Part shown: one piece after another, positions 34,707-47,300 of the stretch
Layout of the letters: every line of letters begins with the position of its first letter
Numbering within the stretch: position 1 is the stretch's first letter
Assembly (NCBI GenBank): GCA_963565915.1
Contig: OY751492.1
Coordinates: 4,092,001-4,156,000, forward strand
Reading direction: 5' to 3'
Length of the DNA: 64,000 nt
From: Entoloma clypeatum
Lineage: Eukaryota > Basidiomycota > Agaricomycetes > Agaricales > Entolomataceae
Made by a program: the position numbers and the translations under genes
Notes under the pieces: generated by a model
Told to the model about the DNA's origin: nothing
What the model saw: only the letters and a program-made list of their open reading frames with translations
Databases searched by the model: none

Positions 34707-35561
34707 TTACTTTTTTCCTCCCAACTTCTTTTGCACAGTTTTCAGCACAGTCTTCGGTGTCTGCAATGCAGCGATTGACACCTGAGTAGACCGACGGAGC
34801 TGGCATTGCCCATGGGCAGCGAGCGCAGGCTTACTGAGCGGACTGAGCCTGGCATTTGGAGACTCTGGGGGCTGGCTAAGTGGACTGAAATCTGTGTTTG
34901 GAGACTCGGGAGGAGGGCATGGATGGCTGCTGGTGGGATGAGGAGAGAAGCCATCCCTGCGAGTCTGCCTGACTGTTCTTTCCATCTCGTCCTTTTTGTG
35001 CTGCATTTGATTGCGCTGACGCTGCTTTACTTCCTCCCATTGTTCCTGCTCTTGCAGCAATTGTTTCTGCTTGTGCCGATGCATCTCTGCTACCTCTGCC
35101 TGCTCCCTGTCTCTCTCAACATTCCTCGCCCAGCCACCATCATGATCGTGCCCACTCCCTTTCACTTTAGCTCGTCCCTTTTCCATCTCTGCCTCCCACT
35201 CTCTACTTATTGCACATCCTATCACCACTGTCCATCTCCATCTCCCTCTCCAGCATCTGCGAGAATTTGTTGTAATTTGAATGGCAGTCGCGTTGCTGTA
35301 TGATGGGACTGAAGGGTGATCCCAGTTGGACCGCGCCTCCGCGGGGTGACTGAGAGGGCAAGCATGACCAGCGGCTGCGAGAATGATCTGGAGGATACCC
35401 CATTTGAGCTGATCAATGAATGGAGAACACAAGTTCATACCTGAGGGCGTAATTGAGGTATGTTCATTCTTCTTGGGTCGAATGAGATCGTTAAAAAAGT
35501 TGTCAAAAAAGTCTTCACCATCAGTTGGGATGAGCGTGGCATCATTGCCGCCGATAGACAT
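34707..35561 (-). CDS. Hypothetical coiled-coil protein
   Basis: A 284-codon frame from ATG 35561. The N-terminus contains EDFFDNFFNDLIRP; a proline-poor middle follows, then a highly charged helical stretch (REQAEVAEMHRHKQKQLL, EVKQRQRNQMQHKKDEME) that should form a coiled coil, and a Ser/Pro tail with the repeat PPESPN-FSPLS. A hidden intron near 35380-35420 is possible. The family is not recognised. The gene lies 3' of the DUF6698-type gene on the same strand and could be an unrelated neighbour or its extension. Confidence 0.4.
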   Translation of the reverse strand: MSIGGNDATLIPTDGEDFFDNFFNDLIRPKKNEHTSITPSGMNLCSPFIDQLKWGILQIILAAAGHACPLSHPAEARSNWDHPSVPSYSNATAIQITTNSRRCWRGRWRWTVVIGCAISREWEAEMEKGRAKVKGSGHDHDGGWARNVERDREQAEVAEMHRHKQKQLLQEQEQWEEVKQRQRNQMQHKKDEMERTVRQTRRDGFSPHPTSSHPCPPPESPNTDFSPLSQPPESPNARLSPLSKPALAAHGQCQLRRSTQVSIAALQTPKTVLKTVQKKLGGKK

Positions 35562-35602
35562 ATTGTCATAACTAAAAACTTCACCATGGCCACTTTGGAT
35601 AG

Positions 35603-37560
35603 TTAGATCGGCTCAAGCAGTTTCTGTGTCGAGATACAGTCCATTGTCCTCGACAGTTGCATTGGTGTGAGAAATCCAAGTCGAAGCTGCCTCCCTACAT
35701 TTGCGAACACATTTCCTGATTTTGGCGCGAACTTGGGCTTTGAGTATTTCATGTGTCGACCCGGAACCCCACAGACACCCTGGGATACTGGTTTCATTCC
35801 AAATATTTCACTAAAAGGGATGAACCGCACTCATTAGTATGGGAATGCCGATAACCACCAGACATACTTGTTCCACCATGTCAGTGTCTCCTTGACCCAC
35901 TCATAGTCAACAGGGAGTCCGCTTAGTTGCTCAGGATCACTGTCAGGATCAGGGTCATCATTGTCATCATTGTCATCCTTGTCGTGGCCGCCTCCTTCGT
36001 AGCCAATCCCAAAGGTTTGCATCAGTGCAATGTAAAAGTCCTTTGCATTCCAGTTTCTGTCTTGCTTGCGCCAATCATTGCCAGCACATAGAGCCCAGCA
36101 CATCTGGGGTTAGGGGTTAGTCTCAGCATTGAAGAGATGAATTCCTTACCTGGGTTGCAGCATACACAATTGAACCCGGGGTTACCTTTTTCATTCCTTC
36201 TTTCTTTGCTTGGCCAGTCTTTGCTCCTTGTCCTTGTTTGTCCAAGCGAGCTGATCGTGGTCCTGTAAAGATGTGTTTCCAGAACTTTGACAAGGCTTCA
36301 GTCACAAGGGATTATCAGATTGGATTCACATACCCGTACGCGAAGAGGGCTGCGTAGAAGACCTAGTGATCGATCCTCTCCATTGTAAACATCCAGATCG
36401 TAAAGACATGCCAGAAGGTCATAGCTGCCAACAATGATTTTGCCACTCAAGATACGGTGACAGAACCTATGAAAGAGAGTTAGGTCAAATTCATCCAGGT
36501 GGTCAACTGGGCAAAGGAGACGTGCCAAAACATGGTGATGGAATCCCCTGCACACCAACCTTGTCATGAGATGGGACAGTGGGAATGAGATGTCCTTCCT
36601 CTAGAGCTATGAGTCGAGGGCAGGCTCAAGCAGCTTGTTGCTATCATCCAAGCGCACATTCGGAGAACCCATTGTCAGCTGCCTAGAAAGATAAGTATAT
36701 GCATGAAAAGATGTATGTATGCGGACAACTAGAAAGCCACAGGATAAACAGAGTTATGAGATAAGACAATTGAACTCATGCAACAAGCCAACTTCATGTC
36801 TTTACCCTTCTCTCAGAGAGCTTTGAGATGTTTGTTGAAGTCGATGAACCTGTTTTGCATCGTCCGATAGATAGAAATTTCAGTTGCATACTTCATGAAG
36901 AATCTACAGGGCAGATGCTAATTGTCTTTAGACTCCATTTAGAGGGGACTTACACGGCCTCTTCATCTCCGAAGAAGGTTTCTACCTCAAGATGGAGTGC
37001 CACATCAAGTAGTGTGTACCATGAGAGAAATAGATGCTCGCACCTGGCCATCCACCATGTGAAAAAGCAGTATTCTTCCCAGATATTGACCACTCTGGCA
37101 TCAGAAACAAAGTTTATGAGCATATAGTTTGAGTTTTTGACACATAATCGATACTTCGCTGTCTTCGTTCTCCTCCTCATCATCCTCAGTCCTAAAGGTT
37201 GAGTATATGCATGGTCAGTATCAACATAGCTGCAGGCTCGATATAATACTTACAATGGTTGTTTCCTCGAGTGGCTGTTGCACTTGCCCGACTTTTTGAG
37301 GGGCTGGATCTCGTCTTCATTGCCCTCTGACTCTTCGCAGTCACCACAGCTATAAAAAGTTAACATGTAAAGCCAGCCTGCTCAAAGTAACAGACACACT
37401 GACGGCTGTCTTTAGTCCGCTGTTTCTTGGTATTTGGCTCATCATCAACATCTTCCTCTCCACTTTTCATTTCATTAGCCTTGTCGTCTTTCCTATAGCA
37501 GGGCATATGTAGTGAGTAGAAAAAAAAGGTACCACAATAGAAGGCTTACCTTGGCTGCTT
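35603..37560 (-). CDS. DUF6698-type protein, exon borders unresolved
   Basis: Minus-strand segments in order from right to left: a cytosolic charged start around 37440-37560 (KDDKANEMKSGEEDVDDEPN), LARLLCPVDHLDEFDLT and SYDLLACLYDLDVYNGEDRS (36330-36540), FWKHIFTGPRSA and MKKVTPGSIVYAATQ (36140-36300), then WALCAGNDWRKQDRNW and YEWVKETLTWWNKYVW (35850-36100). The run of 'HIFTGP', 'VTP-SIAYAA' and 'TLxWWNK' motifs is what I know from agaricomycete DUF6698 proteins, a family of unknown function that is expanded in transposon-rich regions. An acidic Asp-rich insertion lies at about 35930-36000. Several introns separate the pieces. The N-terminal part abuts the truncated chromovirus at 37605. Confidence 0.55.
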
Positions 37561-37604
37561 GCTACTTCCATTGGGCCTGCACCTGGATGGCTTGTCTGGC
37601 TCGT

Positions 37605-38389
37605 ACAGGCTATTAGGTATCAAGGTTGCTGCCTCAATGTCCTACCATCCGCAGTCGGACGGACAGACAGAACACATGAACCAGGGATTGGAACAATACC
37701 TCCGACTGTTTGTCAATGAGCGACAGGACAATTGGGACGAATGGCTTCCAATGGCAGAGTTTTCATACAATAACCATGTCCACACGTCCACGCGCCAAAC
37801 CCCCTTCTACGTCGACACCAGACGTCACCCATGTATGGGCTTTGAGCCCCAACAAAGACCGTCAGAGATTGAGGCCATGGAGGATTTCAGCAAGCGGATG
37901 AAGTCCACATTGGAGAAAGCACGAGCAGCTTTGGGGAAGGCCAAAGACAACATGGCACAGTACTACAACCAGCGTTGGACGTCTACTCTGACCTTCCAAC
38001 TGGGCGACAAGGTCTTTCTGGATTCCTCCAACCTCAAAACCACCCGACCAACCAAAAAGCTGGCTCATAGATATGTAGGCCTGTTTCCAGTTGTCCGATC
38101 TGTCAGAATGCATCACCCCGTATTCCACGTTGTAAAACTGTTGTTGGCTCCGGAAGACCCCTTCCGATGAGATGTCCAAATCCCTCTGCCTCTGACTGCA
38201 GTCAGAGAAGAAATGGAATATGAAGTCGAAATGATCTTGGACAGTTGGCTTCAACAAGGCAAGCTGCAGTTCCTAGTCAAGTGGAAGGGGTATGGCTATG
38301 AGGAAAACTCATGGGAGACGGAGGAGGATGTCCACGCTCCGCACCTGGTCCGGGAATTTTACCGCCGACACCTGGGAGCTCCGTGTTGA
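37605..38389 (+). pseudogene. Chromovirus fragment: integrase C-terminus and chromodomain
   Basis: The frame opens inside an integrase core (AASMSYHPQSDGQTEHMNQG) and continues through the integrase C-terminal domain (GDKVFLDSSN) to a chromodomain (LVKWKGYGYEENSWE) ending at TGA 38389. One in-frame TGA (38168-38170, after a CGA codon) interrupts it where arginine is expected. Everything upstream of the integrase core is missing, so the element is 5'-truncated. A purine tract (AGAAGGGGGG) before 38464 marks the polypurine site of its 3' LTR. Confidence 0.85.
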
Positions 38390-38463
38390 ATCGCTGCAAC
38401 TGCCTTCGAGTCCTGTACATTCTGCCTTGCGCGTCGAGACGCCGCACCTTAGAAGGGGGGTAA

Positions 38464-38687
38464 TGTAAGGGCAACCATCTGATTTCCTCGGTCCGACACC
38501 TCTGACACCTCCGACCCATCCTCCGACCCTCCAACCATTGTGGTACGTCTATTATTTGTATTACTATACTTTATGTTTCCTTTCATTTCCATCTATCTTT
38601 CAACACCTCCAACCTCCGATAACCTCTGACCATACTCTGCATCGGAGTGCATGTTGGAGCAATGATTTATACCACCACATGCACGCT
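38464..38687 (+). mobile_element. Chromovirus 3' LTR, left part
   Basis: Begins TGTAAGGGCAACC directly after the polypurine tract. It is cut at about 38687 by the next element and resumes at about 58515, ending GGTCACCCTTACA, so the termini are inverted repeats TGTAAGGG/CCCTTACA. Confidence 0.8.
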
Positions 38688-38830
38688 GGAGTAGGGTCTA
38701 GGACCCTACTCCATGAGAGCATGTGACCTAGCAGTTAGACACTGAAGCAGTAGCTGAGCATGTCAGAACAAGACCATCACCTTGCTGCACCAGCCTGCAC
38801 TGTCTGTCTGAGGAGTTCTCCACTCCTCCA
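38688..38830 (+). repeat. Gypsy II 5' LTR
   Basis: 143 bp; begins with a perfect inverted repeat (arms GGAGTAGGGTC and GACCCTACTCC around TAG) and ends CTCCACTCCTCCA. The partner is at 58373-58514. The ends are not clearly TG..CA, so the exact borders could shift by a base. Confidence 0.75.
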
Positions 38831-39468
38831 CGTGGTGATGAGAGCATCATTCCGACCTGCGGGCGACTTAGAGAGGGACATTAGAGCATCAGAGCAAGGG
38901 ACTAGGGATACAGCAATGCCAACACAGCAACCTTTGGGTTCACTACACGAGCGGGAGGTCCCAACAACGATACTATTTGGTGATATGGAACTCAAGGTAG
39001 ATGAACCATTCCTGTCTACACCACCTAATTACACATCCACGCCATCGACGGGAAGATCGTGGTCAAACATCGACAGGCCAGAACCCCCCTCATACGAATC
39101 ATTGCCTCGACTCTCAAGTGGCCTCGCATCGATCACACAGGTGCCTAGCTCAGGGCTCCTCGGAGGTATCATTACATGAGGATTGATAGGACAGAGCACA
39201 AGGTAGAACTTGCTGAAAAACCCTCAGACACAGCGTACCCCAAGATTACATCCTGTTGCATCGTGGTTGACTGGGCCACCTCAAGAGACACCCTGTCCTC
39301 CACCACCTGTACACGACCCCCTAGCCGCATTGTTCACTGCACCTACCCTCGTAGTCCAACCACTGCCCTCTGTAGCCAGTATGCAACCACCCGAATGAAA
39401 TCTACCCCCAGAAGATATCATGGTAGCCACGACAGCAGTTCCATTCTTCACAGGCCAATCCAGCGACA

Positions 39469-40558
39469 ATGTTGGCTCGGGCCACTTTCTCAAGGTTTGT
39501 GACGAACATGGGAGAGCAAAATGTCATGGCAGAAGCAACAATGCTGGCACAAGTCAAGAACTATCTTGAAGACAGTTCGGTCACAGAGACCTGGTACCAG
39601 ACTGCAATTGCAGGTCATACAATGTGGGCCTCATTTGAGGTGGCATTCTGGACACGTTTCCCAGTGCTGGAGAAAGTAAGGAGGTCAGTGCAGGAGCTAG
39701 AATGTGAACTGAGTACGATGGTACTAGAGGGAGGGGACCTGATGAAGAAAGAGCAGTACGCTGGGACGGAGGTCTACTCACACATCGCATTCACCCACAA
39801 ACTGCAAGACATTGTCCAGGAACTCAGAATCCAAAGCGCAACGACATATATCCAGATGGTCCATGACCACCTCCCTGACTGCCCTGTCCCGAAAATGTTG
39901 TAGATGATACTCAGAAATGGACACCATCGATCTGTATGGCATAAGGGATGAGGCACATGCACAGGCACTGGCAGGAGAATGGGAGAAGGAACAACCCTTC
40001 CACCACGCGGTGCTGCTACTTGGGTCAGCAGGCAGGAAGGAGCCAGTTCAGGCGCTTTTCGACGACGGCGCAATGGTCCAAGGAGCGATGGACCTCCAAG
40101 TCTACCACCGTCTGAAGAAGCAAATACCGAAAGGATGGGGGACATCCACAAGGAGATTGAGGATGGCAAATGGGATGGTAGTGAGACCGGAGGCAGCCTG
40201 GCGAGGAACAATGGAGATTGCAGGAATCAAGGTTGATGTTGAGTTCGAGATTTTTGACAGCCAAGGAGGATGGGAGCTCTTGATAGGGAAACCTCTGCTT
40301 CACAAACTCAAAGCAACACACAACTACGAGCGCAACATTGTCATGATCATGAGCCAGGACATGAACCAGGCTGCAACCCTACAAAACATGGCAAAGAAGA
40401 GCAACCTACCAAGGCAAGTACAGAATCCTCCTACCAACAACATTGATAATACACCCATGCAGGAAGAACCAGTCGATGTCAACATAGTTGCAGATCAGGA
40501 CATATACACGAGGAACACAGAACCATTCAAGCCAGAACGAATTGCGGAAATTCAATGA
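39469..40558 (+). pseudogene. Gypsy II gag and protease region
   Basis: Two overlapping pieces: 39469-39903 encodes a gag-like helical segment (TETWYQTAIAGHTMWASFE, EKVRRSVQELECEL), and 39917-40558 encodes an aspartic-protease-like domain (VQALFDDGAMVQGAMDLQVY, where DDG stands at the usual D-S/T-G) followed by a hydrophobic flap region (VDVEFEIFD...WELLIGKP). TGA codons at 40556-40558 and 40565-40567 interrupt the passage into reverse transcriptase, both at positions where arginine is expected. Gag ends in TAG at 39901, which may be its genuine stop. Confidence 0.65.
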
Positions 40559-40567
40559 GTAATCTGA

Positions 40568-42411
40568 ATCAGACCAGACGTCACCCCAGACCAAGAACAG
40601 CAAGTACGAGAGCTCATTACAGAATACGCTGACTGCTTTGCCTTAGCGCTGAGCGAAGTCAATGCAGTCACTGGGTACACCCACAAGCTGAACCTTCCAA
40701 AGGACACCAAGTTACCAACAAAACTGCCAGTACGCTCGTACAACCCAGCTCAAAAGGTGTATCTGAATAAAGCGACGGACGACATGGAAGAGGCAAAGAT
40801 CATCGGAGAAATCCACCCACAGGATGTCAAGTTCGTCGCACCAACAGTCCTAGCGCAAAAAGCACATGATGGCAGTGGATTGTCACTACCAGAGCTAAAA
40901 CATAGAGTCAACGACCAGTGTGTGGCCCACAGAATGGAGCCAATGGCTGAAGACCACCTCCACGGGATCCTCATACTACCAAATTTGAGCCACCGAAGTG
41001 GCGAATCTGCCAGAACTTCAACCAACTAAACCGAGTAATGAAGATTGCACCAGTATCCCAAGGCGATATCAGAGCTAAGCAACTCAGACTATCTGGGCAT
41101 CGTTATATTCACATCTTCAATTTTGCAGCGGAATTCTACCACATTGCGGTGGACGAGGAATTACAGCTGTACATGACCTTCTTCTTAGAAGGAAAAGGTT
41201 TCCGTAAGTACCTAAGAATGCCGTTTGGGATTACTGGAGCACCAGCAGAATTTTGCAACATGATGGCAGACAAGACACATGATCTAACGGCAAAAGGAAT
41301 TTTCGAACTATTCGTCGATGATGGTGGCTCCTCAGCAGACACCTTCCAGGAAGGCATGGAGAGACTGAGAATAATACTTGAATGGGTGAGAAATGAAAGA
41401 CTATTGCTCTCCCCGAGCAAACTACGCTTATTTATGACAGAGGCAGTCTTTGTGGGATCCGTCGTTGGCCTGAACAGTGTATCGCCAGACCCAATGAAGT
41501 TGAGCACACTCATGGAGTGGCCAATTCCTGAAGATGCGTCTCACTTAGACGGGTTTTTAGGGCTGACATCCTACTTTAGAGATCTAATACCGGGATACGC
41601 ATATATAGAAGGACCCCTGAGAGAGATTCTCAAAGGTGTTGCTATCCCAGCAAGCGCGAAGAAGGGCACATACCAATATATGATGAAGGCCTACAAGTTG
41701 AAGGACATATGGGCTGCGGAGCATACACGAGCATTCTTGAAGCTCAAGCAGGTCCTAGTGTCGCAACCCGTCCTGGTGGCTCCACGGTTTGACAGAACCC
41801 CGTTTATCCTCACTACGGATGGATGTGTAGATGCATTCGCCACTGTCCTATGCCAGAAGATTATGGCAACCACTCCTGGAGGGAAGACGGTTATCCGGCG
41901 CCACCCAATTGTGTTCGCATCAAAATGTACATCAGAAACGGAAAGGAAGTACAAACCATATCTTCTGGAATTTGGTGCACTCAAGTTTTCCTTAGATAAA
42001 TTTGCTGACATCATCTATGGATTCCTGATCGAGATTGAGACAGACTGTCAAGCACTTCGAGACACACTACTATCCGAGAAACTCAATGCTACACACGCGC
42101 GATGGCGAGACGGGATCCTAGCACATAGAATAGTAGATGTGCGCCATGTTCCCAGAGTCTCAAATATCGCGGATGGTGTTAGTCGACAATATGAAGGTAC
42201 ACCGTATCAGGAAGGGGACGGGAGCGACTGGATGGTCAGCCCAGACTGGGGGGCCCGAGAAGGCATAATGAACGATGTTTTCCAAATTCTCACTAGCTCA
42301 ACACAGTACACTAATCTACGAGCATGCTTCCAGGACAAACCATTATACCTCCAGATCATCGATGCCTTGGAAGGTTTGGACAGACCATGGTCGCTCCAGG
42401 AATGGAAATGA
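40568..42411 (+). pseudogene. Gypsy II reverse transcriptase and RNase H
   Basis: Starting VTPDQEQQVRELI and YTHKLNLPKDTKLP, the frame shifts near 40880-41030, then continues with RVMKIAPVSQGDIRAKQ, FNFAAEFYHIAVDEELQ, LRMPFGITGAPAEFCNMM, the active-site motif ELFVDDGG, and LGLTSYFRDLIPGYA. RNase H follows (PFILTTDGCVDAFATVLCQ, HPIVFASKCTSETERKY, FLIEIETDCQALRDTL). The frame ends in TGA at 42409, where arginine is expected, and goes on for 20 codons to the copia insertion. One RT aspartate (in IHIFNFAAEFY, normally DFA) is changed to Asn. Confidence 0.85.
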
Positions 42412-42473
42412 GCAAGTCACCGAGCTTCGCAATACATGATTGAAGAAGGCCGACTGTGGTTCATTGTGGGAGG

Positions 42474-42785
42474 TGTTGAAACTTTTCCATCACATAGATT
42501 AGATTAGATTAGATTACATCACGTGACCATTTACATATCTTTGATTACATACTTATTTGGTTGGTACAAACAGTAGTACGGTATATAAGACCAGGAAACT
42601 ACCAATATCAACAAGTTGTCTCTTGACTCTTAACCAGCTCCATCGCTCTTATCAGCCTCAACCGCTCTCACCAGCCTCACCCTCCCAAACCATGTAAGTG
42701 GCTAGAACGGTTAAGTAGAGTACTTCCACACTGTAGCTGTGTTGCTCAGTACGCCTGTGGCTAGCACCCAGGTGGAACTTCAACA
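42474..42785 (+). repeat. Copia 5' LTR
   Basis: 312 bp, TGTTGAA...TTCAACA. It contains four AGATT repeats, an E-box ATCACGTGACC and a TATA box (GTATATAAGACC, near 42581). Related copies: 3' LTR of the same element and the solo LTR at 34232-34541. Confidence 0.95.
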
Positions 42786-42786
42786 G

Positions 42787-42798
42787 GTTATGGGCCCC
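42787..42798 (+). promoter_or_regulatory. Copia primer-binding site
   Basis: GGTTATGGGCCC directly follows the 5' LTR. Its reverse complement GGGCCCATAACC equals the anticodon stem-loop of initiator tRNA-Met (CAT anticodon), the half-tRNA primer used by copia-type elements. It is not a 3'-CCA site. Confidence 0.8.
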
Positions 42799-43040
42799 GG
42801 ATAGCAGAGGGACTTGGGAACGCTGGCAACAGCAAGTACCTGCCCACTCTACCCTGGTTGACAGGAGAACCGATCGCAAGATCTAGGTTCTGAGTCATAC
42901 TTCTTCACATATGAACCTGGGAACATCATTATGACAAGTACCTGTCACGAAGCGTCCCTAAAGGGGATTGGCTTAGTACACATCATCTGGAAAATGTTGA
43001 TCGTACCTCATACACTTCTGACATAAAAAGGATTTTTTCC

Positions 43041-44328
43041 ATGACCACTATTCCTGAAGGGAATATGTCATGAGAAATCATTTATTTGTCTTCTCTACGC
43101 CCTGACATCGCCGACTTTACGGTCACGGTGTCCACCCCTGCCTCCGCCACCTCCACATCTGCAACCCAACCTCCGGTGATCACCACCACCATCGACCAAC
43201 CTAGCTTCCACAAAGAAAGAAAGGTCTGGATCAGGGTCGACAACATGGCTCTGGGTTCCATCCGCCTCAAAGTCTCCAAGGCAATCAGGAGGCACATCAA
43301 GGACACCAAGTCCTCAAAAGACGCCTGGATATCACTGAAGGACGCCTATTCAAAGGTCTCTCCCGCCACCATATTTGGCGATTTCAAAGCCGCAGCCTCT
43401 TTCAAACTGTCTGGTTGGGACCCTGTGCCGGAAATCAAGCGCCTTGGGTCACTCTTCGCTCACCTTAGCGACTCAAAATTTGTTGTGCCTGATCTGATGC
43501 AGGCTATGATCTTGGCAAGTGCCATTCCTGACACTTGGTCGTCTCTCTCCACCGTCCTCTTTCAGGTCTACGACGCTGATGACTTCACATGGCAGGCCGT
43601 CACCGACAGCATTGTTTCAGAATACAGGCGCAAGTATGCGATAGGGTCTACTCGGGCATCCAACGAGCAGGCCCGGAAAATCTCCGGGACTAAGCGTAAG
43701 GGGCAAGACCCCAAATGGGAAAAGCAGACAGTGCCGAGTACCTTGTGGAACAATGCTGATGAGCAGCCTAACTCGACCAACCCAAGTACTGCTTCTGAAA
43801 AGAAGAAGGGAAAGGGACGCTGGCGCAACCAGAAAAAGCGCGCCAACAATGCAGACAATGAGTCCGACCACACCAAGGAAATGATTGAGTTTATTGCACC
43901 GGCCATCGAACAACTCCCTCGTCAATCTGCTCCTTGTCCTCTCCCTCCTCATCATGCACCTGCCTTTACCACTGTAACAGGCTGCGGGAAAACTTCGAGT
44001 ACCGGGCAGCCTGAGTCGGAAAGAATGCAGTCACTCCTGCAACGCATGAACCCGCCTCCCTCTCAGTACACCGGGCTTCCTTTGGGCAAGCCGTCAGCGT
44101 GGAAAAAGAACAAGAAGGTGAGAAAACTTGCTCGAGAAATCAGTGCCAGACCCTCTGGGTCAAATCTTCGTATCCTGGATACCATCATTCCAGACATCAA
44201 CAAAAGGCCGGCTAAACAGCGTTGAGTTACTCCGCCGATAGACCAATCATTGAGGATGATGGACATTGACCAAGAGCGAATGGGGCCAGACGAGGTTGTA
44301 GACGAGATTGAACTTGATGACGTATAAT
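43041..44328 (+). pseudogene. Copia gag
   Basis: ATG 43041 starts MTTIPEGNMS; TGA 43071-43073 interrupts it at codon 11, then the frame is open from 43074 to TGA 44223 and on to TAA 44326. The protein has the UBN2/gag pattern (RRHIKDTKSSKDAWISLKD, AASFKLSGWDPVPEIKRLG, SALFAHLSD), then a Lys-rich nucleic-acid-binding middle (KRKGQDPKWEKQ, GKGRWRNQKKRANN) and a basic end. There is no CCHC zinc knuckle. Both internal stops are TGA where a CGA arginine codon would restore the frame. Confidence 0.75.
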
Positions 44329-47300
44329 ATATTAGCCAGTACCAGTACAGTTTGCATAGATCACTTCAGCAGTGATCTACATAAAAAATATATAAAACAT
44401 TTTGCTTCCTGTACACATTGTAAGGAAAAAGAACATACACAATGGATTTTAGATTCCGGTGCTTCTTTACACTTTACGCATGAGTTTAAAGACTTCGCAT
44501 ACTATAGACCTCTCACGGTCAAGCGATTCGTCCAAACTGCTGCTAAAGGAAAGAAACTGGAAATACTCGGAGTTGGGGCCGTTCCAGTACGGCACACCCT
44601 AAATGGGGAAGTTAAAACCCATCTTCTCAGACCGGTATTCTACATCCCGGACATGGACACATGCCTATTGTCTCTAGGTGTCTTTCTTAACCATGGTTAC
44701 AAAGTAGACGGGACTCATGGAGAAATCAACATCTCCAAAGGGCTGAACAAAATTCAGTTTTTGCCCCACATCCTTGGTCAAACCATTTACTGGTTAGACA
44801 CTGAAATATGCTATGATCAGATCCATGTGATCTCGAGTGAAATCACTGTCGAAACATGGCACAAACATCTTGGTCATCCAAATGATCAAGCACTCAGAAA
44901 GATTCCCACCAGTACCAAAGGGATACCTGAAACATTAGTACATGAGAAATCACAGGAAAGTTGCACAGGTTGCCTCAAAGGGAAAATGCCGAATCAGTCA
45001 TATCCCAATTCAATGACAAGGGCAACTAAAACCTTTGATTTGATCCATTCCGATCTCAAACAGATATCCACGGCATCCTACCACAAATATAAATATTTCC
45101 TTATGTTTTGGACGACTTTTCATCCCACGTCTGGGTCGTCTTGCTTAGAAAGAAGTCGGATGCCATTACGGCACTAAGACAATTTCTTGTGATGATCCAG
45201 AATCAGTTCGCCGCCACTCCTAAAAAATGGCGAGTTGATGGAGGTGGAGAGTTCGACGAATACAAGGATGTGCTTGCCAATCATGGAATTCTAATTGATA
45301 TTACGCTCCCATATCAGCACCAGCAGAATGGTAGAGCAGAAAGGATCAATTGAACCCTATGGGAAAAATCTCAGGCCTTGCGCTTCGACACATGTTTACC
45401 ACCTATGTGGTGGGAATTCTGTTTGGAACATGCAGCATTCCTGTACAACAAAACCCCTATGCATCGATTTGAATGGGAAACACCCCATTTCAGGGTCAAC
45501 AATGAGATCCCCGACATGTCAAATGTCAGAGTCTTCGGATGTCAGGCATATGTGTATATCCCTAAAGAAAAACGTAAAAATTCCCTGGAGTCCAGATCTC
45601 GATTGATGATTTATCTCGGATCGAAACCAGGGGTCAAAGGATACCGTTTCATGGATCCTGAGACTAATACAATTTTCATGGGTGGAAAAGCTATCTTCAA
45701 TGAAAGCAAATACCCCAGATGCCATATCGACCCCCTGCCAGAAAACCATCCAGAAATGGAAAACCCAGAACCGGCTGATGAGTTTGAGAACCTCATCCCC
45801 GGAAATAATGACAATGATAACCATTATGAAAAACCTCACGACCCAGTTCCTACTGGACAGGATCACCCTGAATCAGACAATGACTTGCCGTCTAATGAGC
45901 CTGACGACGAACCACGAGTACCCACTCTGGAACCTGAACAAGTACCAGATCGATTAATCAGGGAATGACGAGTTCAGAAGATGCCAGGTAGCATCTATGG
46001 GGAAGACACTCCCGCTTCTGATCTTGAAAAATTAGATCAAAGACAGAGATTAGGTGGTCAAACGGCATGGATGAATGATCTCCTAATGGAGGCAATCTCT
46101 ATCCAGGTTGGCATTATCGAAATGTCACACAAAGACATATACACTCTTCTGAACAAAGAAGATTGGTATGCGGCAGAACAAAAAGAGCTAGACATGCTCA
46201 GAAGCCGCGGTGTGATCATGGAGCTAGTACCCCTACCTGCAGGGAGGAAGGCTCTAAGGAACAAATGGGTTTACAATGAAAAATCCGACAGGCATTTGAA
46301 AGCACGCCTTGTCGCAAAAGGCTTCTCACAGGTAGAAGGGATTGATTTCGATCAGATCTTCTCACCGGTAGTGAGGTACGAGACTGTCTGATTAATTCTG
46401 GCATTGACAGCCCTTGAAGGGTGGTTCATGACATTCTTGGACGTCTCATCAGCCTTCCTCTATGGAACACTCCGTGAGGTAATTTGCATGTGACAGCCTG
46501 AGGGTTACATAGTAAAAGGGAAAGAGCACTTCGTGTACCAACTATTCAAAGCCCTATACGGACTCAAGCAGGCCGCATTAGCCTGGTGGAGAGAACTCGA
46601 TTCCTCCATGAAAAAGCTCGGTTTTGTCCGGCTACACTCCTATGCGGGAGTTTTTATTCACACAAGTACCAAAGGGGAAATTGTGATCGCCGTCATTTAT
46701 GTTGATGACTCTGCTTTTCTTGGAACAAACTGGGAATACACGCTAGAGAAAAAGAAGGCCTTCATGACAACATGGGAATGTAGGGACCTAGGACACCTGG
46801 TGTCTGATGGTGAACCAAAAGAATTTCTCTCAATCCAAATAAGGCAACGTGGGAAGCGGATCCTCATCGATCAAGTACCTTACCTTGAGAAAATACTCGC
46901 ACGTATGGGGATGAGCGAATCCAATGCCACCCATACCCCACTCCCGACGGGATACAAACCCATGAAGTCCGAAGATGAACCCAATGCCGAACTTAGGTCC
47001 AAGTACCAATCCGTCATCAGATCATTATTATACTTAATGATTGGGACAAGACCCGACATTTGTTTTGCTGTAATCAAAATGTCTCAATTCTCTGCAAACC
47101 CCACCAAACGCCATTTAGAAGTGGCTAGGGATATTTGCAGATATTTGAAAGCAACAAAAGATTACACGATCATGTATGATGGTGATTCCGGGAAAGGAAT
47201 CTACGCTTTTACAGACTCTGATTGGGCGTCAGACGAAAACACCAGGAAATCCACCACTGGCTACTTCATATCACTGGCGTCTGGAGCAGTAACATGGGTT

